Shown here piece after piece: positions 10,780 through 21,218 of a stretch of DNA of 64,000 nucleotides (its first letter is position 1; each line of letters begins with the position of its first letter). Location of the stretch: positions 372,001 to 436,000 of the forward strand of contig NZ_JNZP01000001.1 of NCBI RefSeq assembly GCF_000725545.1, in the 5' to 3' direction. Under the pieces are notes generated by a model. That model ran no database searches. It saw only the letters and a list, made by a program, of their open reading frames with translations, and had not been told where the DNA came from. The DNA comes from Streptomyces exfoliatus (GTDB lineage Bacteria > Actinomycetota > Actinomycetes > Streptomycetales > Streptomycetaceae). A program made the translations under genes and the position numbers.

Positions 10780-10795
10780 CACTCCGGGAGCACCA

Positions 10796-12475
10796 GTGAC
10801 AACGATCACCCCCCATTCCGGGAACCGGAAATCGAACTCCGGCGAGGCCCCGGGCGCTTTTGGCCCCCCACAGGGTGCGCCCGGTACGCTCACCGCCGTG
10901 CCACACGCTGATCAGTACCGAACCGCCCCGCCCCGGCCGGAGCAGGCCCGCCCGACACCCCTGGGCGACCTGGCCGCGCAGCTGGGGGTCGACGCCCCCC
11001 AGCCCGCCGAGATCTCGGGCATCACCCACGACTCGCGGGCCGTGCGCCCCGGCGACCTGTACGCGGCCCTGGCCGGCGCCCACATGCACGGCGCCGACTT
11101 CGCCGCCCAGGCAGCCGGACTCGGCGCCGCCGCGATCCTCACCGACCCGGCGGGCGCCGAGCGCGCCGCCGCGACCGGCCTGCCGGTCCTCGTCGTCGAG
11201 AACCCGCGCGGCCGGATGGGCGAACTCGCCGCCGAGATCTACGGACGGCCCGGCGCCGACCTCCTCCAGATCGGCATCACCGGCACCTCCGGCAAGACCA
11301 CCACGGCCTACCTCGTCGAGGGCGGACTGCGCGGCGCCGGCCACCACACCGGCCTCGTCGGCACCGTCGAGATGCGGATCGGCGACGAGCGCATCAAGTC
11401 GGAGCGGACCACCCCCGAGGCCACCGACCTCCAGGCGCTGTTCGCCGTCATGCGCGAGCGCGGTGTCGACGCGGTCGCCATGGAGGTCTCCAGCCACGCG
11501 CTCGTGCTCGGCCGGGTCGACGGCTGCGTCTTCGACGTCGCCGTCTTCAACAACCTCAGCCCGGAGCACATGGAGTTCCACTCCGACATGGACGACTACT
11601 TCCGGGCGAAGGCCGGGCTCTTCACGCCCGAGCGCAGCCGCCTGGGCGTGGTCAACCTCGACGACGCGTACGGCCGCAGGCTCGTGACGGAGGCGACCGT
11701 CCCGGTCGTCACCTTCTCCGCCGAGGGCCGCGCCGACGCCGACTGGCGCGCCGAGGACCTCGTCCTCGGCTCCCACGACTCGACGTTCACCGCCGTCGGC
11801 CCCGAGGGCGTGCGGATCGCCGCCACCGCCCCGCTGCCGGGCCCGTTCAACGTCGCCAACACCCTCGCCGCCATCGCCACCCTCGCCGCCGCGGGCATCG
11901 ACCCCAAGAGCGCCGCCGAGGGCGTCGCGGCCGTCCCCGGCGTACCGGGGCGCCTGGAGCGGGTCGAGGCCGGCCAGCCGTACCTCGCCGTCGTCGACTA
12001 CGCGCACAAGACGGACGCCGTCGAATCGGTCCTGCGCTCCCTGCGCGAGGTCACCGAGGGCAGGCTGCACGTGGTCATCGGCTGCGGCGGCGACCGGGAC
12101 ACCACCAAGCGCGGCCCGATGGGCGCCGCCACGGCCCGGCTCGCCGACACCGCCGTGCTGACCTCCGACAACCCCCGCTCCGAGGACCCGCTCGTGATCC
12201 TCACCGCCATGCTCGCGGGCGCCGCGGAGGTACCGGCGGGGGAGCGCGGCGACGTCCTGGTCGAACCCGACCGGGCAGCCGCCATCGCGGCCGCCGTCGC
12301 CCGCGCGCGGCCGGGCGACACCGTCCTGATCGCCGGCAAGGGCCACGAGCAGGGCCAGGACGTCGCCGGGGTGGTCCGCCCCTTCGACGACCGCGAGGTC
12401 CTGCGCGCGGCGATCCTCCGACAGAACGCCCGGGACCTCCCCGGCGAAGCCAGCCACCAGAACAGTCAGGGATGA
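10796..12475 (+). CDS. murE: UDP-MurNAc-tripeptide synthetase MurE
   Basis: 559 residues; the GTG at 10796 has GGGAG 6 nt upstream. The first 60 or so residues are Pro-rich and precede the conserved domain (LGDLAAQLGV). An alternative GTG near 10900 would remove most of this tail but has no ribosome site. ATP loop GTSGKTTTAY, carbamylated-Lys region MEVSSHALVLGRVDG, and DNPRSEDP, the diaminopimelate-recognition motif. It adds diaminopimelic acid to UDP-MurNAc-L-Ala-D-Glu in the cytoplasm; Streptomyces walls contain the LL isomer. Followed by murF after 4 bp. Confidence 0.95.
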   Translation: MTTITPHSGNRKSNSGEAPGAFGPPQGAPGTLTAVPHADQYRTAPPRPEQARPTPLGDLAAQLGVDAPQPAEISGITHDSRAVRPGDLYAALAGAHMHGADFAAQAAGLGAAAILTDPAGAERAAATGLPVLVVENPRGRMGELAAEIYGRPGADLLQIGITGTSGKTTTAYLVEGGLRGAGHHTGLVGTVEMRIGDERIKSERTTPEATDLQALFAVMRERGVDAVAMEVSSHALVLGRVDGCVFDVAVFNNLSPEHMEFHSDMDDYFRAKAGLFTPERSRLGVVNLDDAYGRRLVTEATVPVVTFSAEGRADADWRAEDLVLGSHDSTFTAVGPEGVRIAATAPLPGPFNVANTLAAIATLAAAGIDPKSAAEGVAAVPGVPGRLERVEAGQPYLAVVDYAHKTDAVESVLRSLREVTEGRLHVVIGCGGDRDTTKRGPMGAATARLADTAVLTSDNPRSEDPLVILTAMLAGAAEVPAGERGDVLVEPDRAAAIAAAVARARPGDTVLIAGKGHEQGQDVAGVVRPFDDREVLRAAILRQNARDLPGEASHQNSQG

Positions 12476-12479
12476 AGCA

Positions 12480-13904
12480 GTGATCGCCCTCTCCCTCGCC
12501 GAGATCGCCGAAATCGTCGGCGGGCAGGCGCACGACATACCGGATCCGGCCGTCCGGATCACCGGGCCCGTCGTCATCGACTCCCGCGAGGTGCGGGCCG
12601 GCAGCCTCTTCGCGGCCTTCGCCGGTGAGCACGTCGACGGCCACGACTACGCGGAACGCGCGGTCGCCACGGGTGCGACGGCCGTGCTCGCGGTCCGCCC
12701 CGTCGGCGTCCCCGCGATCGTCGTGGACGACGTCCAGACCGCGCTCGGCGCCCTCGCCCGCACCGTCGTCGAACGCCTCGGCACCGACGTCGTCGCCCTC
12801 ACCGGCTCGGCGGGCAAGACCTCCACGAAGGACCTGATCGCACAGGTCCTCGACCGCCACGCGCCCACGGTGTGGACGCCCGGCTCCCTCAACAACGAGA
12901 TCGGCCTGCCGCTCACCGCGCTCCGCGCGAGCGACGAGACCCGCCACCTGGTCCTGGAGATGGGTGCCCGCGGGATCGGGCACATCCGCTACCTCACCGG
13001 CCTCACCCCGCCGCGCATCGGCCTCGTCCTCAACGTGGGCACCGCCCACATCGGCGAGTTCGGCGGCCGGGAGCAGATCGCCGTGGCCAAGGGCGAACTC
13101 GTCGAGTCGCTGCCGTCGGCCGAGGAGGGCGGTGTGGCGGTCCTCAACGCCGACGACCCGCTCGTCCGCGCGATGGCGAGCCGCACCAAGGCCCGCGTGA
13201 CCTTCTTCGGCGAAGCGGACGAAGCGGCCGTACGGGCCGAGAACGTCCACCTCACCGAGACCGGACAGCCCTCTTTCCGGCTTCACACACCCACCGGGTG
13301 CAGTGACGTGACCTTGCGCCTGTACGGTGAGCACCACGTGTCGAACGCGCTCGCAGCGGCCGCCGTCGCGCACGAGTTGGGCATGCCTGTCGAGGAGATC
13401 GCCACCGCGCTCTCCGAGGCCGGCACCCTTTCGCGCTGGCGCATGGAGGTCACCGAGCGTCCGGACGGCGTGACGATCGTCAACGACGCCTACAACGCGA
13501 ACCCCGAGTCCATGCGAGCCGCCCTGCGCGCGCTCGCGGCCATGGGCAGGGCCGCACAGGCCCGAGGGGCTCGTACGTGGGCGGTGCTCGGCAAGATGGC
13601 CGAGCTCGGTGACGCATCGCTCGTCGAGCACGACGCGGTCGGACGGCTCGCCGTCCGGCTCAACGTCAGCAAGCTCGTCGCGGTCGGGGACAGGGAAGCG
13701 TCCTGGCTGCAACTGGGCGCATATAACGAGGGTTCGTGGGGTGAGGAGTCGGTGCACGTGTCCGACGCGCAGGCGGCTGTCGACCTGTTGCGCAGTGAGC
13801 TGCGCCCGGGGGACGTCGTCCTTGTGAAGGCTTCCAGGTCGGTCGGTCTCGAACAGGTCGCCCTGGCTCTCCTCGACACCGAGGGCGAGGTCACCGGCCG
13901 ATGA
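12480..13904 (+). CDS. murF: UDP-MurNAc-pentapeptide ligase MurF
   Basis: 474 residues, GTG start at 12480, with AGGGA overlapping the end of murE as ribosome site. It joins D-Ala-D-Ala to the UDP-MurNAc tripeptide, completing the cytoplasmic pentapeptide precursor. ATP loop [13 protein letters not shown], then NNEIGLPLT and [11 protein letters not shown], and the C-terminal domain with [12 protein letters not shown]. The length is normal for the family. Its stop codon overlaps the mraY start (ATGA). No ddl gene for D-Ala-D-Ala lies in the window. Confidence 0.95.
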   Translation: MIALSLAEIAEIVGGQAHDIPDPAVRITGPVVIDSREVRAGSLFAAFAGEHVDGHDYAERAVATGATAVLAVRPVGVPAIVVDDVQTALGALARTVVERLGTDVVALTGSAGKTSTKDLIAQVLDRHAPTVWTPGSLNNEIGLPLTALRASDETRHLVLEMGARGIGHIRYLTGLTPPRIGLVLNVGTAHIGEFGGREQIAVAKGELVESLPSAEEGGVAVLNADDPLVRAMASRTKARVTFFGEADEAAVRAENVHLTETGQPSFRLHTPTGCSDVTLRLYGEHHVSNALAAAAVAHELGMPVEEIATALSEAGTLSRWRMEVTERPDGVTIVNDAYNANPESMRAALRALAAMGRAAQARGARTWAVLGKMAELGDASLVEHDAVGRLAVRLNVSKLVAVGDREASWLQLGAYNEGSWGEESVHVSDAQAAVDLLRSELRPGDVVLVKASRSVGLEQVALALLDTEGEVTGR

Positions 13905-14971
13905 GGCAGATCCTCTTCGCGGGGGCCATCGGGCTCTTCCTGACCCTGATCGGCACGCCGCTGCTGATCAAGCTCCTCGCCCGCAAGGGATACGGGCAGT
14001 TCATCCGCGACGACGGCCCCCGCGGCCACGCCGGGAAGAAGGGCACGCCCACCATGGGCGGCATCTCCTTCATCCTGGCCACGCTCATCGCGTACGCCCT
14101 GGCCAAGGTCATCACCGGTGAGGACCCGACGTACTCGGGCGTCCTGGTGCTGTTCCTGATGGCCGGCATGGGCCTGGTCGGCTTCCTCGACGACTACATC
14201 AAGATCGTCAAGCAGCGTTCGCTGGGCCTGCGGGCCAAGGCGAAGATGGCCGGCCAGCTGATCGTCGGCATCGCCTTCGCCGTGCTGTCGCTGCAGTTCG
14301 CCGACCTGCGCGGGCTCACGCCCGCCTCCGAGAAGCTCTCCTTCATCACGGACTTCGGCTGGACCATCGGTCCGGTGCTGTTCGTGATCTGGGCGCTCTT
14401 CATGATTCTCGCCATGTCCAACGGCGTGAACCTGACGGACGGTCTGGACGGCCTGGCGACCGGCGCCTCGGTGATGGTCTTCGGCGCGTACACCTTCATC
14501 GGGCTCTGGCAGTTCCAGGAGTCCTGTGCGAACGCCATGACCCTGACCAACCCCAACGCCTGCTTCGAGGTGCGCGACCCGCTCGACCTCGCGGTCGTCG
14601 CCTCCGCGCTGATGGGTTCCTGCTTCGGCTTCCTGTGGTGGAACACCTCGCCGGCCAAGATCTTCATGGGTGACACCGGCTCGCTGGCGCTCGGCGGCGC
14701 GCTCGCCGGTCTCGCCATCTGCTCCCGTACGGAGCTCCTGCTGGCCCTGCTCGGCGGCCTGTTCGTACTGATCACGATGTCCGTGGTCATCCAGGTCGGC
14801 TCGTTCAAGATGACCGGCAAGCGCGTCTTCCGGATGGCACCCCTCCAGCACCACTTCGAACTCAAGGGGTGGTCCGAGGTCCTTGTCGTCGTCCGGTTCT
14901 GGATCATCCAGGGCATGTGCGTGATCGTGGGCCTGGGCCTCTTCTACGCGGGATGGGCATCGGAGAAGTGA
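13901..14971 (+). CDS. mraY: Phospho-MurNAc-pentapeptide translocase MraY
   Basis: 356 residues with about ten membrane helices. It transfers phospho-MurNAc-pentapeptide to undecaprenyl phosphate, forming lipid I at the inner membrane face. Family motifs are all visible: [25 protein letters not shown] (the Asp pair), [27 protein letters not shown] and LQHHFE. The ATG overlaps the murF stop by 4 bp. The next gene, murD, starts with a similar GTGA overlap, so murF-mraY-murD are probably translationally coupled. Confidence 0.97.
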   Translation: MRQILFAGAIGLFLTLIGTPLLIKLLARKGYGQFIRDDGPRGHAGKKGTPTMGGISFILATLIAYALAKVITGEDPTYSGVLVLFLMAGMGLVGFLDDYIKIVKQRSLGLRAKAKMAGQLIVGIAFAVLSLQFADLRGLTPASEKLSFITDFGWTIGPVLFVIWALFMILAMSNGVNLTDGLDGLATGASVMVFGAYTFIGLWQFQESCANAMTLTNPNACFEVRDPLDLAVVASALMGSCFGFLWWNTSPAKIFMGDTGSLALGGALAGLAICSRTELLLALLGGLFVLITMSVVIQVGSFKMTGKRVFRMAPLQHHFELKGWSEVLVVVRFWIIQGMCVIVGLGLFYAGWASEK

Positions 14972-16392
14972 CAGAACAGCTCGACTGGACCGGCAGGAAC
15001 GTCACCGTCGCGGGGCTCGGGGTGTCCGGCATTCCGGCCGCCCGCGTCCTGCACGGCCTCGGCGCGGCCGTGACCGTCGTCAACGACGGCGACGACGAGC
15101 GCTCCCGGGCGCAGGCCGCCGCACTGGAGGCGGAGGGCATCACCGTCCGCCTGGGCGACGGGGAGACCCTGCCGTCCGGCACCGAGCTGATCGTCACCAC
15201 CCCCGGCTGGCGGCCCGACAAGCCGCTCTTCACGGCCGCCGCCGAGGCGGGCGTGGAGATCTGGGGCGACGTCGAGCTGGCCTGGCGCCTGCGGGGCCCC
15301 GACGCGGCCCCCTGGCTGGCGGTCACCGGCACCAACGGCAAGACCACGACCGTACGGATGCTCGCCTCGATCCTGGAGGCGGCGGGCCTGCGGACCGCGG
15401 CCGTCGGCAACATCGGCGTCTCGCTGCTCGACGCCGTCCTCGGCGAGGAGCGGTACGACGTGCTCGCCGTCGAGCTCTCCAGCTACCAGCTCCACTGGGC
15501 GCCCTCGGTCCGCGCCCACTCGGCCGCCGTGCTCAACCTCGCGCCCGACCACCTCGACTGGCACGGCTCCATGGAGGCGTACGCCGCCGACAAGGGCCGG
15601 ATCTACGAGGGCAACCGGATCGCCTGCGTGTACAACGTCGCGGACAAGGCGACCGAGGACCTGGTCGTGGAGGCCGACGTCGAGGAGGGCTGCCGGGCGA
15701 TCGGCTTCACCCTCGGCACCCCCGGCCCGTCCCAGCTCGGCGTCGTCGAGGGCATCCTCGTCGACCGGGCCTTCGTCGAGAACCGGCAGAAGAACGCCCA
15801 GGAGCTCGCCGAGGTCGCCGACGTCCAGCCCCCGGCCCCGCACAACATCGCCAACGCGCTCGCCGCCGCCGCCCTCGCCCGCGCCTTCGGCGTCGACGCG
15901 AAGGCCGTACGGGACGGCCTGAGGGCCTTCCGGCCCGACCCGCACCGCATCGAACTGGTCGAGGAGGTCCAGGGAGTCACGTACGTCGACGACTCCAAGG
16001 CCACCAACACCCACGCCGCCGAAGCCTCGTTGGCGGCCTACGACCCGATCGTCTGGATCGCCGGCGGACTCGCCAAGGGCGCGACCTTCGACGAGCTCGT
16101 GGAGAAGTCGGCGAAGCGCTTGCGCGGCGCCGTCCTGATCGGCGCCGACCGCGCCCTGATCCGCGAAGCCCTGGCGCGACACGCCCCGGAAGTACCGGTG
16201 GTGGACCTCGACCGGACCGACACTGGGGCGATGTCCGAGGCGGTCCGCGAGGCGGCACGGATGGCCCGACCGGGGGACACGGTGCTCCTCGCCCCGGCCT
16301 GCGCCTCGATGGACATGTTCACCAACTACAACAAGCGCGGCGAGGCCTTCGCGGACGCGGTCCGCGCCCTGGCCGCCACCGGGGACGCCTGA
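14968..16392 (+). CDS. murD: UDP-MurNAc-L-alanine:D-glutamate ligase MurD
   Basis: 474 residues from the GTG at 14968, whose GTGA overlap with the mraY stop fits the pattern of this operon. An ATG at 14953 in the same frame would add five residues; neither has an ideal ribosome site. N-terminal dinucleotide-like fold ([10 protein letters not shown]), ATP loop [13 protein letters not shown], then [20 protein letters not shown] and the C-terminal [12 protein letters not shown] and CASMDMF motifs. It adds D-Glu to UDP-MurNAc-L-Ala. A 55-bp gap separates it from ftsW, where the operon's overlaps end. Confidence 0.94.
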   Translation: MTEQLDWTGRNVTVAGLGVSGIPAARVLHGLGAAVTVVNDGDDERSRAQAAALEAEGITVRLGDGETLPSGTELIVTTPGWRPDKPLFTAAAEAGVEIWGDVELAWRLRGPDAAPWLAVTGTNGKTTTVRMLASILEAAGLRTAAVGNIGVSLLDAVLGEERYDVLAVELSSYQLHWAPSVRAHSAAVLNLAPDHLDWHGSMEAYAADKGRIYEGNRIACVYNVADKATEDLVVEADVEEGCRAIGFTLGTPGPSQLGVVEGILVDRAFVENRQKNAQELAEVADVQPPAPHNIANALAAAALARAFGVDAKAVRDGLRAFRPDPHRIELVEEVQGVTYVDDSKATNTHAAEASLAAYDPIVWIAGGLAKGATFDELVEKSAKRLRGAVLIGADRALIREALARHAPEVPVVDLDRTDTGAMSEAVREAARMARPGDTVLLAPACASMDMFTNYNKRGEAFADAVRALAATGDA

Positions 16393-16447
16393 CCTGCCCA
16401 GTGGGAAGGTCCGGCAGGACCGGGCACGACCGGAGGGGGCAGCGACC

Positions 16448-17788
16448 ATGCCGAGCAAGATCGCAGGGACACGCCGGCCTTCCGCCGTACGCGGCGGAGG
16501 GCGGGCCCCCGCGACCCCGCGGCGGGTGCGCGGCGGAGGAGTACGAGGCCTTCGTGATCGGGCCCTGAAGGCCTGGGACCGGCCGCTGACGGCCTATTAC
16601 GTGATCATCGGCGCGGGGATGCTCATCACCGCGCTCGGCCTCGTGATGGTCTACTCCGCCTCGATGATCACGGCGCTCACCTACGACCTCGTGCCGTCCT
16701 ACTTCTTCCGCAAGCAGTTCTTCGCCGCCCTGCTCGGCACCGGACTCCTCCTGGTCGCCTCCCGGATGCCGGTGAAGCTGCACCGGGCCCTCGCCTACCC
16801 GATCCTGGTCGGCGCCGTCTTCCTGATGGTGCTCGTGCAGATCCCCGGGATAGGGCACGCGGTCAACGGCAACCAGAACTGGATCTCCCTCGGCGGCCCC
16901 TTCCAGCTCCAGCCCAGCGAGTTCGGCAAGCTGGCGCTGATCCTGTGGGGCGCCGACCTGCTCGCCCGCAAGCACGACACCCGGCTCCTGACCCAGTGGA
17001 AGCACATGCTCGTGCCCCTGGTCCCGGGAGCCTTCATGCTGCTCGGACTGATCATGCTCGGCGGCGACATGGGCACCTCGATCATCCTCGCCGCCATCCT
17101 CTTCGGGCTCCTGTGGACCGCCGGAGCACCCACCCGGCTCTTCGTCGGGGTGCTCACGGTCGCCGGCGCGATCGGCGTCCTGCTGATCAAGACGAGTGAC
17201 AACCGGATGAAGCGCTTCGACTGCATCGGAGCGACCGACCCCGGCGGGGAGGGAGCCCCCTGTCTGCAGGCCGCGCACGGAATCTATGCTCTGGCGTCGG
17301 GTGGATGGTTCGGTTCCGGTCTCGGTGCGAGCGTCGAGAAATGGGGCCAACTGCCCGAGGCGCACACCGACTTCATCTTCGCGGTCACCGGTGAGGAACT
17401 GGGTCTCGCGGGGACGCTGTCGGTACTCGCCCTGTTCGCGGCTCTAGGCTATGCGGGTATCCGCGTGGCCGGAGGCACGGAGGACCCCTTCGTGAGGTTC
17501 GCCGCGGGAGGTGTGACCACCTGGATCACGGCTCAGGCCGTGATCAACATCGGTGCGGTGCTCGGTCTGCTGCCGATCGCCGGGGTCCCGCTCCCGTTGT
17601 TCTCCTACGGTGGGTCGGCCCTGCTGCCGACCATGTTCGCCGTCGGGCTCCTCATCGCCTTCGCGCGACAGGAACCCGCCGCGAAAGCGGCCCTGGCCAT
17701 GCGCCGCCCCGGCTGGGGCAAGCGGGCCGGGGTGAGATGGAAGTCGATGCGACGGCGCGTCAAGAAGCGCCCGTCCGGAGAGCGGTGA
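16448..17788 (+). CDS. ftsW: Septal SEDS glycosyltransferase FtsW
   Basis: 446 residues; ATG preceded by GGAGGGGG about 7 nt upstream. A basic N-terminal tail of about 40 residues leads into roughly ten transmembrane helices. SEDS-family signatures include VMVYSAS, NGNQNWISLG, LQPSEFGKLALI and the long extracellular loop with GLGASVEKWGQLPEAHTDFIF followed by GEELG. It polymerises lipid II at the septum with FtsI. The C-terminus is a basic cytoplasmic tail. Close spacing to murG (6 bp) shows they are co-transcribed. Confidence 0.96.
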   Translation: MPSKIAGTRRPSAVRGGGRAPATPRRVRGGGVRGLRDRALKAWDRPLTAYYVIIGAGMLITALGLVMVYSASMITALTYDLVPSYFFRKQFFAALLGTGLLLVASRMPVKLHRALAYPILVGAVFLMVLVQIPGIGHAVNGNQNWISLGGPFQLQPSEFGKLALILWGADLLARKHDTRLLTQWKHMLVPLVPGAFMLLGLIMLGGDMGTSIILAAILFGLLWTAGAPTRLFVGVLTVAGAIGVLLIKTSDNRMKRFDCIGATDPGGEGAPCLQAAHGIYALASGGWFGSGLGASVEKWGQLPEAHTDFIFAVTGEELGLAGTLSVLALFAALGYAGIRVAGGTEDPFVRFAAGGVTTWITAQAVINIGAVLGLLPIAGVPLPLFSYGGSALLPTMFAVGLLIAFARQEPAAKAALAMRRPGWGKRAGVRWKSMRRRVKKRPSGER

Positions 17789-17794
17789 ATTTCG

Positions 17795-18889
17795 GTGCAT
17801 GTCGTACTCGCCGGCGGGGGGACCGCCGGCCACATCGAGCCGGCGCTGGCCCTCGCGGACGCCCTGCGCAGGCAGGACCCCAGTGTGGGGATCACGGCGC
17901 TCGGCACGGAGAAGGGTCTGGAGACCCGGCTCGTGCCCGAGCGCGGCTACGAGCTGGCCCTGATCCCCGCCGTACCGCTGCCCCGCAAGCCCACCCCCGA
18001 GCTGATCACCGTCCCCGGGCGGCTGCGCGGCACGATCAAGGCCGCAGAGCAGATCCTGGAGCGCACCAAGGCGGACTGCGTGGTGGGCTTCGGCGGTTAC
18101 GTGGCGCTGCCCGGCTATCTCGCGGCCAAGCGGCTCGGTGTGCCCATCGTGGTCCACGAGGCCAACGCCAGGCCCGGGCTCGCCAACAAGATCGGCTCGC
18201 GGTACGCGGCCGGGGTCGCCGTCGCCACCCCGGACAGCAAGCTCCGCAACGCGCGCTACATCGGCATCCCGCTGCGGCACACCATCGCGACCCTCGACCG
18301 GGCGCGGGTGCGTCCCGAGGCGCGCGCCGCGTTCGGGCTCGACCCGAACCTGCCGACGCTCCTCGTCTCGGGCGGCTCGCAGGGCGCCCGGCGGCTCAAC
18401 GAGGTCGTCCAGCAGATCGCCCCGGTGCTCCAGCGCTCGGGCATCCAGATCCTGCACGCGGTCGGCCCGAAGAACGAAATGCCGCGCGTCGACAACATGC
18501 CCGGAATGCCGCCCTACGTGCCGGTACCGTACGTGGACCGGATGGATCTCGCGTACGCCGCGGCCGACATGATGCTCTGCCGCGCGGGCGCGATGACCGT
18601 CGCCGAGCTCTCCGCCGTCGGGCTGCCCGCCGCGTACGTCCCGCTGCCCATCGGCAACGGCGAACAGCGGCTCAACGCCCAGCCGGTGGTCAAGGCCGGC
18701 GGCGGACTCCTCGTCGACGACGCGGAGCTGACGCCGCAGTGGGTGCAGGGCAACGTCCTGCCCGTCCTGGCCGATCCGCACCGGTTGTACGAGATGTCCC
18801 GCGCCGCCGCCGAGTTCGGCCGCCGGGACGCCGACGACCTGCTCGTCGGCATGGTGTACGAGGCGATCGCCGCCCGCCGGCAGGCGTAG
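17795..18889 (+). CDS. murG: Lipid II synthase MurG (GlcNAc transferase)
   Basis: 364 residues; GTG start giving MHVVLAGGGTAGHIEPAL, the normal MurG N-terminus, although the nearest GGAG is rather far upstream. GT-B fold enzyme at the inner membrane face that adds GlcNAc to lipid I. Motifs: GGGTAGHIEPAL, GFGGYVALPG, HEANARPGLANK, LLVSGGSQGARRLNE and the UDP-sugar site CRAGAMTVAELSAVGLPA with NGEQRLNAQP. In many bacteria murC follows; here ftsQ follows directly after 28 bp. Confidence 0.96.
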   Translation: MHVVLAGGGTAGHIEPALALADALRRQDPSVGITALGTEKGLETRLVPERGYELALIPAVPLPRKPTPELITVPGRLRGTIKAAEQILERTKADCVVGFGGYVALPGYLAAKRLGVPIVVHEANARPGLANKIGSRYAAGVAVATPDSKLRNARYIGIPLRHTIATLDRARVRPEARAAFGLDPNLPTLLVSGGSQGARRLNEVVQQIAPVLQRSGIQILHAVGPKNEMPRVDNMPGMPPYVPVPYVDRMDLAYAAADMMLCRAGAMTVAELSAVGLPAAYVPLPIGNGEQRLNAQPVVKAGGGLLVDDAELTPQWVQGNVLPVLADPHRLYEMSRAAAEFGRRDADDLLVGMVYEAIAARRQA

Positions 18890-18917
18890 CGCGGCGGCTG
18901 AGGGCAGGAGACGCCAG

Positions 18918-19721
18918 GTGGCAGCCGGACCGACGACCGCCGAGAAGAGCGGCGCCAGCACGTCGAAGGGGTCGTCGGACGGTCCGTCCCGCACGGGTGC
19001 CCGGAATGGCAAGTTCCGGGTACCCGGCGCCCGGGTGCTCCTGATCGCGCTCGCGGTCCTCGCGCTCGTGGCCGGCGGGGTCTGGGCGCTCTACGGCTCG
19101 ACCTGGTTCCGTGTGGAACGTGTGAAGACTTACGGCACCTCGGTCCTGACCCCGCGTGAGGTCGAGGAGGTCGCCGCCGTCCCGGTCGGCGCCCCGCTCG
19201 TCTCGCTCGACACCGAGGCCGTCGAGGCCCGGCTCAGGCAGCGGCTGCCGCGCATCGAGTCGGTGGACGTCGTGCGGTCCTGGCCGCACGGAATCGGGCT
19301 GAAAGTGACGGAAAGGAAGCCCGTTCTGTTGATGAAAAAGGGCGGAAAGTTCGTCGAAGTGGACGCGACCGGTACGCCGTTCGCCACGGTCGACACCGCC
19401 CCCCGAGGCGTCCCCCTGCTCGTCCTCGACGCCGCCTCCTCCCCGAGCCTGCGCCGCTTCGACGCGGACCGGCTGCTCAGAGAGGCGGTCCGCGTCCGGG
19501 GTGAACTCCCGGCGGAAATCGCCCGGAACACTCGTGTCGTGCGCGTCACCTCGTACGACTCCGTCACTCTGGAGCTGACCAGGGGGCGCAGCGTCTTCTG
19601 GGGGAGCGGCGAGCACGGTCCGGTCAAGGCCCGGGTGCTCACCGCGCTCCTGAAGGCCACTCCCAAAGCGGGGCACTTCGATGTAAGTGCCCCCACGGCG
19701 CCCGCCTCGTCCGGAAGTTGA
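18918..19721 (+). CDS. ftsQ: Cell division protein FtsQ
   Basis: 267 residues, GTG start with AGGAG 8 nt upstream. A hydrophilic cytoplasmic N-terminus and one membrane helix (about 37-58, VLLIALAVLALVAGGVWAL) are followed by an extracellular POTRA domain beginning WFRVERVKTYGTSVLTPREVEE and a beta domain with the family's WPHGIGLKVTERKPV stretch. FtsQ links early and late divisome proteins. No ftsA lies between ftsQ and ftsZ, as expected for actinobacteria. The 282 bp after it hold the ftsZ control region. Confidence 0.93.
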   Translation: MAAGPTTAEKSGASTSKGSSDGPSRTGARNGKFRVPGARVLLIALAVLALVAGGVWALYGSTWFRVERVKTYGTSVLTPREVEEVAAVPVGAPLVSLDTEAVEARLRQRLPRIESVDVVRSWPHGIGLKVTERKPVLLMKKGGKFVEVDATGTPFATVDTAPRGVPLLVLDAASSPSLRRFDADRLLREAVRVRGELPAEIARNTRVVRVTSYDSVTLELTRGRSVFWGSGEHGPVKARVLTALLKATPKAGHFDVSAPTAPASSGS

Positions 19722-19836
19722 CGGGTATCGCCCCTGGCCAGCACCCTGGTTGGCCAGCGCTACGGGTGATCACATAGGGTGAAAAGAAAAACGGGAGGTT
19801 CGGCGTGTTCGTTGAACGTGCGCCGCTTGTCGACTT

Positions 19837-19874
19837 AGTGTCTCGTTCGGAAGAGTCCAGCGAACAGAGACACT
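19837..19874. promoter_or_regulatory. Inverted repeat with two WhiA-type GACAC sites in the ftsZ control region
   Basis: Left arm AGTGTCTCGTTCG (19837-19849) and right arm CGAACAGAGACACT (19861-19874) are complementary except for one extra A; the loop is 11 nt. Each arm holds one GTGTC/GACAC pentamer (19838-19842 and 19869-19873), the known core of WhiA binding sites. It lies 130-167 bp before the ftsZ start. WhiA activates ftsZ during sporulation in Streptomyces, so this is the likely sporulation control site. Binding here is an inference. Confidence 0.6.
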
Positions 19875-19877
19875 GGT

Positions 19878-19902
19878 AACCCTAAACTTCAACGTTAGGG
19901 TT
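19878..19902. repeat. AACCCTAA/TTAGGGTT inverted repeat upstream of ftsZ
   Basis: 8-bp arms at 19878-19885 and 19895-19902 with a 9-nt spacer. The stretch is markedly AT-richer than its surroundings and sits 3 bp after the larger GACAC repeat, about 100 bp before ftsZ. It could be an operator or part of a promoter. Function is not known. Confidence 0.5.
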
Positions 19903-20003
19903 TGGGTCGGCGTTTCGGACCGTCCCAATCGGCATCCGTCGTCAGCAGCGCGCCCAACCACCGCGCGGCGACGACACGTAACTCGAGGCGAGAGGCCTTC
20001 GAC

Positions 20004-21218
20004 GTGGCAGCACCGCAGAACTACCTCGCAGTCATCAAGGTCATCGGTGTCGGCGGCGGTGGTGTCAATGCCATCAACCGAATGATCGAGGTCGGTCTCA
20101 AGGGCGTCGAGTTCATCGCGATCAACACCGACGCGCAAGCGCTGTTGATGAGCGACGCCGACGTCAAGCTCGACGTCGGCCGTGAACTCACCCGCGGCCT
20201 GGGGGCCGGGGCCAACCCGGCCGTCGGTCGCAAGGCGGCAGAGGACCACCGTGAGGAGATCGAGGAGGTCCTCAAGGGGGCCGACATGGTCTTCGTCACC
20301 GCCGGCGAAGGCGGCGGCACCGGCACCGGCGGCGCACCCGTCGTCGCCAACATCGCACGCTCGCTCGGCGCCCTCACGATCGGTGTGGTCACCCGGCCGT
20401 TCACCTTCGAAGGACGCCGTCGTGCCAACCAGGCGGAGGACGGCATCGCCGAACTCCGCGAAGAGGTCGACACCCTCATCGTCATCCCGAACGACCGGCT
20501 CCTGTCGATCTCGGACCGTCAGGTCTCCGTGCTCGACGCCTTCAAGTCGGCCGACCAGGTGCTGCTGAGCGGTGTCCAGGGCATCACCGACCTCATCACC
20601 ACCCCGGGTCTGATCAACCTCGACTTCGCCGACGTCAAGTCGGTCATGTCCGAGGCGGGTTCGGCCCTCATGGGCATCGGCTCCGCCCGCGGCGACGACC
20701 GCGCGGTGGCGGCGGCGGAGATGGCGATCTCCTCGCCGCTCCTGGAAGCCTCCATCGACGGCGCCCGCGGCGTGCTGCTCTCCATCTCCGGCGGCAGCGA
20801 CCTCGGTCTCTTCGAGATCAACGAGGCCGCGCAGCTGGTCAGCGAGGCCGCCCACCCCGAGGCCAACATCATCTTCGGCGCCGTCATCGACGACGCCCTC
20901 GGCGACGAGGTCCGGGTCACCGTCATCGCGGCAGGCTTCGACGGCGGCCAGCCGCCGGCCCGCCGGGACAACATCATCGGCTCGGTCTCGGCCAAGCGCG
21001 AGGAGCCGGCCCCGGCGCCCCGCCACGTCGAGAACTCCCGCCCGCTGGGAGGCCTCGGCACCGTCGCCCCGCGCGAGGAGCCAGCCCCGGCTCCGGCCGA
21101 GCCGGCCCCGGCGGTCAACGAGACCCCGCTGTCGTCGGCCCCTCCGGTCGTCCCGCCGGCCCGTCCGTACGCGGACAGCCAGGCCGAAGAGCTGGACGTC
21201 CCGGACTTCCTGAAGTGA
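20004..21218 (+). CDS. ftsZ: Cell division GTPase FtsZ
   Basis: 404 residues from the GTG at 20004, giving [20 protein letters not shown], the Streptomyces FtsZ N-terminus; the frame is open further upstream but that part is not FtsZ-like. Tubulin-like GTPase signature [13 protein letters not shown], synergy-loop residues around [14 protein letters not shown], and a Pro/Ala-rich linker leading to the C-terminal peptide [10 protein letters not shown] that binds SepF. It polymerises into the Z ring and, in Streptomyces, into the ladders of sporulation septa. Expected to be transcribed from its own promoters in the 282-bp upstream region as well as from readthrough. Confidence 0.98.
   Translation: MAAPQNYLAVIKVIGVGGGGVNAINRMIEVGLKGVEFIAINTDAQALLMSDADVKLDVGRELTRGLGAGANPAVGRKAAEDHREEIEEVLKGADMVFVTAGEGGGTGTGGAPVVANIARSLGALTIGVVTRPFTFEGRRRANQAEDGIAELREEVDTLIVIPNDRLLSISDRQVSVLDAFKSADQVLLSGVQGITDLITTPGLINLDFADVKSVMSEAGSALMGIGSARGDDRAVAAAEMAISSPLLEASIDGARGVLLSISGGSDLGLFEINEAAQLVSEAAHPEANIIFGAVIDDALGDEVRVTVIAAGFDGGQPPARRDNIIGSVSAKREEPAPAPRHVENSRPLGGLGTVAPREEPAPAPAEPAPAVNETPLSSAPPVVPPARPYADSQAEELDVPDFLK

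Noticed and set aside
8262..10893. Long minus-strand frames opposite ftsL/ftsI
   Set aside because: Shadow frames of strongly supported dcw genes, with low-complexity composition.
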